A DNA stretch of 64,000 nucleotides from Faecalibacterium langellae (lineage in GTDB: Bacteria; Bacillota; Clostridia; Oscillospirales; Ruminococcaceae), in the NCBI RefSeq assembly GCF_002549775.1, contig NZ_NMTR01000002.1:1-64000 (forward strand), read 5' to 3'. A program made the translations under genes and the position numbers. Positions 14,973 through 24,189 of this stretch are shown piece by piece; the first letter of the stretch is position 1, and each line of letters starts with the position of its first letter. The notes beneath the pieces were generated by a model. The model was given only the letters and a program-made list of their open reading frames with translations. It made no database searches and was not told the DNA's origin.

Positions 14973-16553
14973 TTAAAGTTCCATATCCTGTTGTTTGTGT
15001 TTCGTCTGTGCCGGGACAGTTCTTTGTGCTTTTTTCTCGTCAGCCTTATCCTGCAAGACTTCTTTGATAGGCTGTTTCTTGGGCGGCTCTTTGCTTTCTT
15101 CTGTGCCGGGGGTGGCTTTCCGTACCCAGTAGCGAATGTCCCGCAGCTTCTTCAAATCCTCCTGTACCTCGGTCAGCGGTGTTTTCAGGGCTGCAATTTC
15201 TTCCAGAAGCGTTTCCTGCTCCTCTTGCAGCTCCTTTTGGGTACTGTCCTTATCGTCCGGGTGCTTGGCAAGGTAGGCGGCGGCTTTCGCATACCGGGCA
15301 ACCTCCGGGTGTTCCTGTTTGAATTTCTCCTTTGTTTTCTTGAAAAATATCTTCTGGTACTTCTCATAGACAGGCTTACATTCCTTGCAGTCTGTCCGGC
15401 TGGCAAGAATCCCGTCAATCACTTTGCTGCGGGCTTCCTTTGGCTTCATCTGATTGCGGTAATCTGCGGCTGATTTCTCGGAGGATTCCAGAAATGCTTC
15501 TAAGTCCTCCACAGTGGAAAGCCCCTTTTGCCGGAGATAGGACAGGGCTTCGCTGACTGCCTTTAAGTCCTGTGAAGTCCCCCGGTTCTGTCCAGCCCTT
15601 GTCCAGTCCTTCCGTTCTTCCTTTCGTATCTCCATATACTTCATCAGCAGATTGGGAAGAAGTGTCGCTTCCTCCGCCGCTTTTTGTGCAAGCAGCTCTT
15701 TCCGTTTTTCGCCCAGCTCGGTAATCCAGCCTTTGAGGTTTTGGATGAGCTGACGGATAGACTTCATCAGGCGGTTGGCGGCTCTGATTTCCCGGTTCAG
15801 GTTGCCGATGTTCGTCTGGATACCCCGCTTTTCCATCTGCCGGACAGCAGCTCCCTCATGGACAGTAGGGATAATATCAAGCCCCTGTCTGGCATAAGAA
15901 CGCAAGTCCACTCGCTCCGGGCGGTTATTAGCTTCCAGATAGCGGTTCTGGATAACCTCCCATTCATGCCGCCAGATTTCACAATACTTCTGGTCGTTCC
16001 AGTCAACCGTATCCTCCTTGTGGCTTTTCCACCTGCCGGACGGCAGCTTTATCCGTTCCCCGTTTTCGTCAAGGTCATAAACCTTGCGGCTCTTTGGAAG
16101 CCATTTTCCATGTTCGTCCATTGCCCTCATGGTCAGCAGGACATGGGCGTGGGGGTTGTGTCCCGGCGGATGGGGGTCATGGATGGCAAAGTCAGCAATC
16201 ATGCCTTTGGAAACAAACTGCTGCTGGCAAAACTCCCGGACAAGGACAGCGTACTGGTCGGGTGGTATCTCTCTTGGGATGGTAAGCACCCACCGCCTTG
16301 CAAGCTGGGAGTTCCATTGCTTTTCCACCGCTTCGGCGGCGTTCCATAGGGTATTGCGTTCTGCATATTTCTGTGGGGCATTTGCCGGGAGCAGGATTTC
16401 ATTGTGGACGATACCACGCTTTTCCGGGTAGTGCTTCACTTGCTGGTCGTATTCACAGAACAGCTTTTCACCGCTCTGGTAAGCAGCGGCGGCAACCGCA
16501 GACTGTCGCTGGCTGCGCTGAACAATCGTGATTTCGTTGTGTGGGCAGGGCAT
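14973..16553 (-). CDS. mobA: MobA/MobL (MobQ) family relaxase
   Basis: A 526-aa relaxase. The N-terminus has SAVAAAAYQSGEKL with the likely catalytic Tyr25 and the metal-binding HDPHPPGHNPHAHVLLT motif (His125-137), as in MobA of RSF1010 and TraA of pIP501. The second half is a long coiled coil with an inserted CKECKPVYEKY segment. It would nick oriT and pilot the element through a mating channel supplied by the ICE. A matching nic-like site lies at 17710-17725. Confidence 0.92.
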   Translation of the reverse strand: MPCPHNEITIVQRSQRQSAVAAAAYQSGEKLFCEYDQQVKHYPEKRGIVHNEILLPANAPQKYAERNTLWNAAEAVEKQWNSQLARRWVLTIPREIPPDQYAVLVREFCQQQFVSKGMIADFAIHDPHPPGHNPHAHVLLTMRAMDEHGKWLPKSRKVYDLDENGERIKLPSGRWKSHKEDTVDWNDQKYCEIWRHEWEVIQNRYLEANNRPERVDLRSYARQGLDIIPTVHEGAAVRQMEKRGIQTNIGNLNREIRAANRLMKSIRQLIQNLKGWITELGEKRKELLAQKAAEEATLLPNLLMKYMEIRKEERKDWTRAGQNRGTSQDLKAVSEALSYLRQKGLSTVEDLEAFLESSEKSAADYRNQMKPKEARSKVIDGILASRTDCKECKPVYEKYQKIFFKKTKEKFKQEHPEVARYAKAAAYLAKHPDDKDSTQKELQEEQETLLEEIAALKTPLTEVQEDLKKLRDIRYWVRKATPGTEESKEPPKKQPIKEVLQDKADEKKAQRTVPAQTKHKQQDMEL

Positions 16554-16616
16554 TTCGTGTCCCTCCTTTCGGTAATTGGTGGATGGGGTGGTGCTTTACC
16601 ACCTCATTTTGGGCAG

Positions 16617-16690
16617 AAAAAAAGCAGGAGACCTTTCTCAGATTTCCTGCTCGGTGTGCCGCTGTGTAGGCGGCGGGTATTTAGTTGTAA
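16617..16690 (-). terminator. conserved double-hairpin terminator (element A copy)
   Basis: On the minus strand a GC-rich stem (CCGCC...GCGGC) is followed by GCAGGAAATC...TCTCCTGC and seven T residues. Elements Y (27622-27692) and X (34513-34584) have nearly the same block, each just after the last gene of the preceding minus-strand operon and before the mobilization genes. Confidence 0.65.
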
Positions 16691-16736
16691 AAGTTCGGGA
16701 CAAGTTGACCCGATGGGTAGATGGTACACTTAAAAA

Positions 16737-17141
16737 TTATGGTTCTCTTGTCATTAGCTCATTAGCATAATGATTAAGAGCTTCACAAGGTTCATATTTG
16801 CATTTATAACCAATACCGTCAATTATAATAAATGGATTGTATGCTATAATCTCCACTTGAGAACCATCTGCCAAAGACAGAGTGAAAATAACTGCTTGTC
16901 CGGCATATTCTGTATATGAGTTGTCCTTATTATAAATAACTACTTCATTGAGATATGATGCCAATTCCTCTGTTTCTGATATTTGTATTGTTGTATCAGG
17001 AGGCGATAAGCGAACATTTGCCGAAGTAATGTCTTCTGCTGTTAAATTTTTGAATGGTCTATGACCAGAGAACAAGAGAACGCTAATACCTATGCCGATT
17101 AGACATATCAGAGCAATTAACAAAATCTTTTTATGCTTCAT
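16737..17141 (-). CDS. membrane-anchored hypothetical protein
   Basis: A 134-aa protein with one N-terminal transmembrane helix (KKILLIALICLIGIGISVLLF) and an extracellular domain ending with GIGYKCKYEPCEALNHYANEL. No lipobox is visible. The ATG at 17141 follows AAGGAG at good spacing. AT-rich compared with neighbours, so it is probably later-acquired cargo of element A together with the CPCC protein. Function unknown. Confidence 0.7.
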   Translation of the reverse strand: MKHKKILLIALICLIGIGISVLLFSGHRPFKNLTAEDITSANVRLSPPDTTIQISETEELASYLNEVVIYNKDNSYTEYAGQAVIFTLSLADGSQVEIIAYNPFIIIDGIGYKCKYEPCEALNHYANELMTREP

Positions 17142-17164
17142 TTGATTCTCTCCTTTACACATTA

Positions 17165-17419
17165 CTATAAAGTTTTCTTTTCATCATTTCTTGGTGGTCG
17201 GACATGACATAACATTTCTTTTTCACAAGCACCAAATTTTGAGAAATTGAATTTCGCTTCTTTTAGTGTTATTCCATGATTAGAGTCGCTTGGTTCGTTA
17301 TCAGAAGCAATAAACGGGTCATTCTCCCAAAAACAAACGGGGCAGATATACCCACAATCTTCATTTGCCGGAACATTGTAGGTAAAATATCCGCAGCAAG
17401 GACATTGGTATTTTTTCAT
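17165..17419 (-). CDS. CPCC-family cysteine-rich protein
   Basis: An 84-aa protein starting MKKYQCPCCGYFTYN, with a second CPVCFWEND pair, so Cys-x2-Cys motifs form a rubredoxin-like zinc site. The motif CPCC...C..CPVC.WE.D is diagnostic of the CPCC family, of unknown function and common in cargo regions. It lies 23 bp upstream of the membrane protein gene and is probably co-transcribed. Confidence 0.8.
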   Translation of the reverse strand: MKKYQCPCCGYFTYNVPANEDCGYICPVCFWENDPFIASDNEPSDSNHGITLKEAKFNFSKFGACEKEMLCHVRPPRNDEKKTL

Positions 17420-17690
17420 ATAAACCTCCCGTTTAAGCCTTGACCTCAAATTCCTGATTTATTACTGACTTCATTATACTTTATTGCTTATCGAAAAGAT
17501 AGCATATTTTATGAAACTTGTCGGCTGGGAACAGCTTGCAACGCAAGGTGTCCCCAGATGGCAAGTCCACAAAAGGGTAGCTGGCGGCAGCCAGCGCAGG
17601 GGAAGCGTAGCGTCTCCTGTATGATTTGGAGCAGACCATGACTGCGGAAAATCACAGCCCTCCGGCGAGGAGCCTTCGGAGAACGCAATG
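17420..17690. other. non-coding stretch before candidate oriT of element A
   Basis: About 270 bp without a convincing gene. It includes an AT-rich promoter-like part (17455-17515) for the CPCC operon on the minus strand and a GC-rich part with short inverted motifs such as GCTGGCGGCAGCCAGC (17581-17596) leading into the oriT candidate. Confidence 0.5.
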
Positions 17691-17725
17691 CACCAACCTT
17701 TGGGTGGTGTATAATTGCGCCCTTA
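17691..17725 (+). other. oriT: candidate MobQ-type oriT of element A
   Basis: An inverted repeat CACCAACC-TTT-GGGTGGTG (one mismatch, 17691-17709) is followed at once by TATAATTGCGCCCTTA (17710-17725). MobQ nic sites (RSF1010, pIP501) have the same design: an inverted repeat, then [A]TAAGTGCGCCCT. The relaxase gene of this element is of the same class and lies about 1.1 kb away. Confidence 0.65.
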
Positions 17726-17730
17726 GTAAA

Positions 17731-18027
17731 CTAAGGGGTTTCCGGCTTCTCCCGTTCCAGCAGTTTTTTCAATAGTTCCTGCGTGTCCTGCCTGTGAAAA
17801 ATGAGTTTCAACAACAGCATGACATCATCATCTGTCAGGCGTTCCGGCTCTTGCAGAAAACTTTCCAGCATACCGCCACGAGTACAGAGCCGGTGCGTCC
17901 GTTCCTTTCGGGTAAGCTGCTTTAACTGGTGCTGCAATGCCTTTTCATCATTGATGGCTTTCCGCAGTTTCTTTTCGCTTTTCTCCAACTCCCGATTGAG
18001 TTTTTCCAGCTTTGAGGTATCAGGCAA
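17731..18027 (-). CDS. DUF3847 family protein
   Basis: A 98-aa charged coiled-coil protein with the signature RKERTHRLCTRGGMLESFL, which defines DUF3847. Common in mobilizable elements near relaxases; function unknown. It ends directly beside the oriT candidate and overlaps the next upstream gene by 8 bp. Confidence 0.85.
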   Translation of the reverse strand: MPDTSKLEKLNRELEKSEKKLRKAINDEKALQHQLKQLTRKERTHRLCTRGGMLESFLQEPERLTDDDVMLLLKLIFHRQDTQELLKKLLEREKPETP

Positions 18028-18361
18028 GGGCAGCGTCCTCCTTTCCCGGTATCAGCACATAAATCCTGTTTGGTTCTCCAACGCCCTGACGCACCCGCAT
18101 GATAAGTCCGGCGTTTTCCAGTTCATTCAAAGAACGCTTGACCGTCATAGAGCTGCGGGACAGGACTGCGGCAATGGCTGTGACAGGGAAGCAGACAAAC
18201 AGGATTCCGTTCTCGTCCTCCTGCCCATTGGAGAGCATAGCGTCCAACATCCGGCAGTACATGACCTTTGCGGTGCTGCTGACTGGAAACCCTGTCAACG
18301 CTCTTGGAAAAGCCATACAGGGCGGCAATGGTGTGTCTATCGTCATAAATTCAAAATTCAT
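18020..18361 (-). CDS. replication-initiator-like winged-helix protein (RepA N-terminal type)
   Basis: A 113-aa protein (MNFEFMTIDTPLPPCMAFPRAL...). The segment AKVMYCRMLDAMLSNG and the winged-helix part SRSSMTVKRSLNELENAGLIMRVRQGVGEPNRIYV match the DNA-binding N-terminus of RepA-type initiators, without the C-terminal half. It could bind the element's origin or regulate it. Overlaps both neighbours by a few bases, forming a tight operon. Confidence 0.7.
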   Translation of the reverse strand: MNFEFMTIDTPLPPCMAFPRALTGFPVSSTAKVMYCRMLDAMLSNGQEDENGILFVCFPVTAIAAVLSRSSMTVKRSLNELENAGLIMRVRQGVGEPNRIYVLIPGKEDAALA

Positions 18362-18546
18362 TCGGTGTGTTCCTCCTTTTTCTTTGCTCGTTTGGATAAA
18401 TAACGGGGGCAGTCAATCACAACCGCCCGGAAGCTCTGCTTGCACCCGTGCTGGCATTTCCGGCATAATTCGTTGTAAGTGACACGCCCCCGGTCATTGA
18501 GGTAAAAAGAAAGCTCATGCTTCCTCTTTTTGCTCATTCTCGGCAT
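18358..18546 (-). CDS. small conserved four-cysteine protein (element A copy)
   Basis: A 62-aa basic protein, MPRMSKKRKHELSFYLNDRG then RVTYNELCRKCQHGCKQSFR and VVIDCPRYLSKR. The Cys-x2-Cys-x3-Cys-x10-Cys-Pro pattern suggests metal binding. Close homologues sit in the same position in elements Y (24916-25110) and X (31594-31869), always first in the replication operon. No known domain recognised; nucleic-acid binding is a guess from charge and cysteines. Confidence 0.75.
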   Translation of the reverse strand: MPRMSKKRKHELSFYLNDRGRVTYNELCRKCQHGCKQSFRAVVIDCPRYLSKRAKKKEEHTE

Positions 18547-19029
18547 ATTGCGCTTCCTCCCGTTTTCGTGTATGGTTTCGGGGCGATTTTCGGCAAAATT
18601 ACAGCCATAGAGCCGCCTAAAATCTCCCGAAGTATCAGCGATAGGGTAGACTATCCCCCTATCAGATTGTCGTGTTTCGGTATCATTTCGGTGTCAGTTC
18701 GCCAGTTCTCCCCGGTGTCGTTCCTCCCCTGAATCTCACAGCGGCGTATCGCTCCCTTTGGTATGCTCGTTTCGGTCAGGGTTCCTCCACATCCCTGCCA
18801 AAAGTCATGGCACTACATCGCCGGGGAAGCATATCCCACACAGGCTGGTCATTCGATTGGAATAATCCATCGATGAACTACCTGTATCATAGAACATTTT
18901 TGTGCCCTATGCCGTATGTCCACAAAGTAGGAATTAGGGGTAAAAATCAGAAATTTCCACGATTGCGGAATTGATATGGTATAATCAATTCAACGGTTAT
19001 AAATGTTGTCAGAAGGGGGAACTGCTTCA
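18547..19029. promoter_or_regulatory. divergent regulatory region of element A
   Basis: Between the minus-strand replication operon and the plus-strand XRE gene. It contains GATAGGGTAGACTATCCCCC (18641-18660), repeated TTTCGG/GGTATCATTTCGG motifs, an inverted repeat TTTCCACGATTGCGGAA (18954-18970) and a TATAAT box (18980-18985) before the XRE gene. The same inverted repeat and TATAAT arrangement precedes the homologous XRE gene in E2 (49053-49081), so it is a likely operator-promoter. Confidence 0.6.
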
Positions 19030-19836
19030 ATGAACGGAGCTACTACAATACAGGAACGGCTAAAAGATTTACGATTAAACAAAGGATTAAAACTGGAAGA
19101 ACTGGCAGAGCAAACGGGTATTTCAAAATCGGCTCTTGGCAGTTATGAAAAAGATGACTATAAGGAAATCAATCATGGCAACCTTATCCTGCTGGCAGAT
19201 TTTTATGGGGTGTCCCTCGATTATCTCTTTTGCCGGACAGAGAACCGGGCGGAGATCAACACGCCATTAAGGGAGCTGCATTTGAGTGATGAGATGGTAG
19301 CACTTCTGAAAAGCGGTCGGATTAACAACCGTCTGCTGTGCGAACTTGCCACCCATAAGGACTTTATCAAGTTTCTTGCGGACATTGAGATTTATGTGGA
19401 TGGGATTGCCACCATGCAGATTCAAAACCTCAACGCCCTTGTCGATACCGTCCGGCATGAAATCATTGAACGGTATCGCCCCGGCGAAGATGACCCCCAT
19501 TTGAAAGTGTTGCAAGCCGCCCATATCAGTGATGATGAATATTTCAGTCACATGGTACGGGATGACCTCAACCTGATTATCCGGGATATTCGGGAAGCCC
19601 ATAAAAAGGACAGCGAGAGTGCACCTCAGACCACCGTTGCCGATGAACTGAAAGAAAATCTGGAAGCGGTTGAAAATTTCAAGGGCAGCCGTGATGAAAA
19701 GCTGGTTGTCCTTTACTGTAAGCAGCTTGGTATCAACTATAAAAATCTGTCAGATGAAGAATTTCGCTGGCTGATTCGGATTCTCAAAAAATCAAAGAAA
19801 ATGGGAACGCCTATCAGCCAGAGGAAAAAACGATAA
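19030..19836 (+). CDS. XRE-family transcriptional regulator of element A
   Basis: A 268-aa protein. The N-terminal HTH (TIQERLKDLRLNKGLKLEELAEQTGISKSALGSYE) is followed by a long C-terminal regulatory region (ELHLSDEMVALLKSGRINNRLLCELATHKDF...). The start at 19030 has GGGGGA upstream. E2 carries a homologue of the same layout in the same place (49123-49974). It is the only rightward gene of the element core and probably controls the divergent replication and mobilization operon. Confidence 0.85.
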   Translation: MNGATTIQERLKDLRLNKGLKLEELAEQTGISKSALGSYEKDDYKEINHGNLILLADFYGVSLDYLFCRTENRAEINTPLRELHLSDEMVALLKSGRINNRLLCELATHKDFIKFLADIEIYVDGIATMQIQNLNALVDTVRHEIIERYRPGEDDPHLKVLQAAHISDDEYFSHMVRDDLNLIIRDIREAHKKDSESAPQTTVADELKENLEAVENFKGSRDEKLVVLYCKQLGINYKNLSDEEFRWLIRILKKSKKMGTPISQRKKR

Positions 19837-19837
19837 A

Positions 19838-19887
19838 GAAAAACCGCTGTTGCATGGTTTGTTGGCTTCCATGTAGCAGCGGTTTTT
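19838..19887. terminator. bidirectional rho-independent terminator
   Basis: AAAAACCGCTGTTGCATGG and its near-complement CCATGTAGCAGCGGTTTTT form a strong stem with A/T tracts on both sides, between the XRE gene and the convergent minus-strand gene. Confidence 0.85.
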
Positions 19888-19933
19888 GCTGGGATTATTC
19901 AGTTGAATTTTTAGCACGACAAACTGGAATTTG

Positions 19934-20500
19934 TCAAAGAGGATTATTCCAATATTCCACAGTATTTCTATTTACATCATAAAAAGTAATATTACCCGCA
20001 TTTATAGGCAAGACAATCGCAAAAGGTTTATTGCGGTCAATATCAACCACTTGAATTGTGTTGCCATCATCTATTTCAAGTTGTTGCACCTGCTGTTGAT
20101 TCATAGAAATAAATGCTCGTTCATTATATCCCTCTACAGTAAACTCCACAATTCCTCTTTGAATCCCCGAAAGAGTTCCACCTCCACGGAAAAAATATCC
20201 GAAGGAAAGTCCTGGACGATTGACATAGACGGAAAAAGAATGGTCACTCAAATCCTGAGGGTAAGAAATATATGCAGCCATCGTGCTGGAAACGCTTCCA
20301 TCGACCGTCCAATCATCCTTAATCTTCTGCGACGAACGAATATCTGCCTCCAGCTTAGATGAAGTCACGCCGATCTCATTGTTCGTATAAAGAAAACAAA
20401 CAAATAAAATACAAGCAAGAACAACCCCTATCACAATTTTAAGAAATATTTTTTTCACGCTATCAAAACTCCTTGTCAACTTTCGATTTGTCATAATCAT
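19934..20500 (-). CDS. membrane-anchored hypothetical protein
   Basis: A 188-aa protein with a basic N-terminus, one transmembrane helix (IFLKIVIGVVLACILFVCFLY) and an extracellular beta-rich domain (SFSVYVNRPGLSFGYFFRGGG...VEFTVEGYNERAFISMN). No family recognised. AT-rich cargo of element A. An ATG two codons later is equally possible as start; the ribosome-binding site is weak (GGTA). Confidence 0.65.
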   Translation of the reverse strand: MIMTNRKLTRSFDSVKKIFLKIVIGVVLACILFVCFLYTNNEIGVTSSKLEADIRSSQKIKDDWTVDGSVSSTMAAYISYPQDLSDHSFSVYVNRPGLSFGYFFRGGGTLSGIQRGIVEFTVEGYNERAFISMNQQQVQQLEIDDGNTIQVVDIDRNKPFAIVLPINAGNITFYDVNRNTVEYWNNPL

Positions 20501-20512
20501 TCTACCATACCG

Positions 20513-20890
20513 TTATGAATAAATCATCTCATGCAAAACAATTTCTTCTGCCCGGTTGTGGATATTATTGCACCGCTGCACCCATTCCATTTGACGGGTA
20601 CGCTTCAAGTCCTCGGTCACGCCCTCGGCAGCTTTCATTTGCTCCATGATAGTGTCTAACCGTTCCTGTGCCTGTTCGTTCAGGTCTGCAAGATATGTCC
20701 ACAATTCTCCGGTCAGTACCAATGTGTTCAATCTGGCTGGGTGGACTTCTCTTAAATATTCCCGGTGCATCCGTCCATACTTTCCGATGGGGCGGCGTTC
20801 TTCCGACAGTTTCAAGTCCGGGATGTAGTAATCTCCGACAAGGATATAATCAATTCCGTTTTCCGTTATTCTTGGTTTCAATTCGCTCAT
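20513..20890 (-). CDS. tnpV: TnpV family transposon-encoded protein
   Basis: A 125-aa protein matching TnpV: YILVGDYYIPDLKLSEERRP, then IGKYGRMHREYLREVHPARL and a C-terminal helical part ending HNRAEEIVLHEMIYS. TnpV accompanies TnpX-type recombinases in Tn4451-like elements; its function is unknown. It overlaps the upstream XRE gene by 41 bp. Confidence 0.9.
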   Translation of the reverse strand: MSELKPRITENGIDYILVGDYYIPDLKLSEERRPIGKYGRMHREYLREVHPARLNTLVLTGELWTYLADLNEQAQERLDTIMEQMKAAEGVTEDLKRTRQMEWVQRCNNIHNRAEEIVLHEMIYS

Positions 20891-21122
20891 GTTTCTTACC
20901 TCCTGTGGAAGCAGGCTCGTCTGGTACTAACTCAATCACATCGGTAATCTCACAATTCAGCGTTTCACAGATACGGGCTAATGTGTCCATGCTGATGTGC
21001 TTTCCCTCTTTGCTCATGTTGGCAATCATATTCGTTGTCATACCAGCGGCAAGCCTTAAATCCTCTTTCCTCATATCACGCTCTAACAGTGTGTGCCAGA
21101 GTGGTTTATAGCTGATGTGCAT
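20850..21122 (-). CDS. small XRE/Cro-type helix-turn-helix regulator
   Basis: A 90-aa protein (MHISYKPLWHTLLERDMRKEDLRLAAGMTTNMIANMSKEGKHISMDTLARICETLNCEITDVIEL...), a complete HTH of the YozG/Cro type. AGGAAA precedes the ATG. It heads the tnpV operon near the right end of element A and probably regulates it. Confidence 0.85.
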   Translation of the reverse strand: MHISYKPLWHTLLERDMRKEDLRLAAGMTTNMIANMSKEGKHISMDTLARICETLNCEITDVIELVPDEPASTGGKKHERIETKNNGKRN

Positions 21123-21283
21123 ATTGTTTTCCTGCCTTTCTATCCATACCACCGGGACGACTGCCCCGGCAGGAACTTTTCTCTTATTATAACACCAATC
21201 TTGTGAAATCACAATTTATTCTTGTAGCCTGCCGCTGATACCGTCTGGATTGTGCTTTTCCTTTCTTTTTGTTCCCTTTAATT

Positions 21284-21305
21284 AGCCATGAACTGCTTCA
21301 TGCCC
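21284..21305. repeat. imperfect direct repeat flanking element A (right copy)
   Basis: Partner of 10725-10745. It differs at several positions, so it is not a fresh duplication of target DNA but probably the element's own attachment arm. Beyond it the sequence reads TAATTAAAGGG and is unlike maff2. Confidence 0.65.
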
Positions 21306-21354
21306 TGACTCTTTGCTTATGTGTGATAAAGAAGTAATAGAAGTGTAAAAAATT

Positions 21355-21400
21355 TTGCCTTTCCTATCCGGTACTTGTCTTTGGTATCGGATAGGGCAGG
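21355..21400 (-). terminator. terminator of recombinase Y
   Basis: CCTATCCGGTACTTG...GGTATCGGATAGGG forms a stem-loop just downstream of the recombinase stop, next to a T/A-rich run. Element X keeps the same hairpin at 30845-30885. Confidence 0.65.
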
Positions 21401-21403
21401 CGG

Positions 21404-23041
<1,638 letters not shown>

Positions 23042-23145
23042 CTATTCCGTATTTCGATTATACCACATGGGGCGGCTGTCTGTATAGCGGCTTCTGCTTC
23101 TTTACCGCCCGGTAAAATGACGATTTTTCTGTGCGGCTTGTAGCG

Positions 23146-23337
23146 TTAGGGCGAAAGCTGGGCTTTGTGTCCTGCGGCGGCTTCCGCCTCCAGCACTTTC
23201 ATCATCTTATCGGCTGCTGTGTCGGTGGTATCTTTTTTGAAAAAGCCGGAAACGACAAGGACGGTGTTGCCCATGCGGATCTCTGTCACGCAGTCCGGGC
23301 GGCGTTCCGGGGTGGTGTTCTGCTTGTTCTCTGCCAT
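23146..23337 (-). CDS. TnpW-like transposon-encoded protein
   Basis: A 63-aa protein (MAENKQNTTPERRPDCVTEIRMGNTVLVVSGFFKKDTTDTAADK...). The core [VT]EI[RK]MGNT.LVVSGFFK..TTDTAADKM is shared by small TnpW-type proteins encoded upstream of mobile-element recombinases. AAGGAG precedes the ATG at 23337. Possible recombination accessory factor. Confidence 0.7.
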   Translation of the reverse strand: MAENKQNTTPERRPDCVTEIRMGNTVLVVSGFFKKDTTDTAADKMMKVLEAEAAAGHKAQLSP

Positions 23338-23349
23338 AGGCAACTCCTT

Positions 23350-24189
23350 TCATTTCATCAATTCTTTTAGTCTGTTCAGCTTGGCTTGCGCCGTTTCACG
23401 GCGGAAGTTCTCTCCCGTAAAGAGGATAGGGGCGCACATTTCCAAAAGGCGGTCATAAATCCGGGCATGGGCGGTGTCCAGCGGATTTTGCAGGCTGTCC
23501 AATGTCAGATTGGTGGTAACGATTAAGGGCTTGCGGCTGCGGTAGCGGCTGTCAATCACATTGTAGACCTGTTCTAAACCGTACTCTGTGCCGCGCTCCA
23601 TTCCAAAATCATCAATGATAAGCAGAGGAAAACGGCAAAGACGCTCGATATACTCGTTGCGCCCCTCAAAGCTGGCGGTCAGGTCATTCAAAATCGCAGA
23701 GAAGTTCGTCATGCGGACAGCGACTTCCTGCTCCATGAGGGCATTAGCGATACAACCGGCAAAATAGCTTTTTCCTGTGCCGACCTTGCCCCATAGCAGA
23801 TAGCCGATATTTTCCTCGCGCATGATTTCCCAATGCTCCACATAGAAGTGTGCAATCTCCATTTGCGGGCATTTCCCGTTGTCGTTGGCGAAAGTCCATT
23901 CCTGCATGGTAGGATTGGTAAATCCCCGGCGTTTCAAGTCCTCCACGGTGTCAAGGTGCTTTCTGCGCTGTTCGGCGGCTTCACGCTCCAAACGCTGGGC
24001 TTTCTGGCAGTCACATTCTGCCGGGTGGCGGTCACGCCCAAACAAGGCGGCTTGCTTTTCCGGGAAGTAGGCTTCTTTCGGAGTGTGACACTTGCCGCAG
24101 TAAAGCAGTCCGTCCTCGCCCATGTAGTCCTCCGGCTGTGGGGTAACAGCCGTCATATTCAAAACTCGTTCTGTAAACAGATTACTCAT
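23350..24189 (-). CDS. DnaC-like helicase loader ATPase
   Basis: A 279-aa AAA+ protein. N-terminal zinc-like segment (YCGKCHTPKEA...CDCQK), Walker A WGKVGTGKSYFAGCIANAL, Walker B LLIIDDFGMER and sensor TTNLTLDSL, the pattern of DnaC/IstB-type loaders. The start MSNLFTERV at 24189 overlaps the stop of the replisome organizer (ATGA). With that gene it likely starts replication of the excised element. Confidence 0.88.
   Translation of the reverse strand: MSNLFTERVLNMTAVTPQPEDYMGEDGLLYCGKCHTPKEAYFPEKQAALFGRDRHPAECDCQKAQRLEREAAEQRRKHLDTVEDLKRRGFTNPTMQEWTFANDNGKCPQMEIAHFYVEHWEIMREENIGYLLWGKVGTGKSYFAGCIANALMEQEVAVRMTNFSAILNDLTASFEGRNEYIERLCRFPLLIIDDFGMERGTEYGLEQVYNVIDSRYRSRKPLIVTTNLTLDSLQNPLDTAHARIYDRLLEMCAPILFTGENFRRETAQAKLNRLKELMK

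Larger units (their letters stand above)
10743..21304. mobile_element. Mobilizable serine-recombinase element A (10.6 kb) in maff2 copy 2
   Basis: Bounded by the maff2 breakpoint at 10743 and the resumption of maff2 sequence (CTGACTCTTTGC) at 21305. A CC/GG crossover core fits both junctions. It contains a large serine recombinase next to its left end, its own replication proteins (VirE-like helicase, CHC2 primase, Rep-like HTH), a MobQ relaxase with candidate oriT, TnpV and two XRE regulators. Element E2 has the same gene order. An imperfect maff2-like direct repeat (10725-10745 and 21284-21305) flanks it. Confidence 0.85.
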
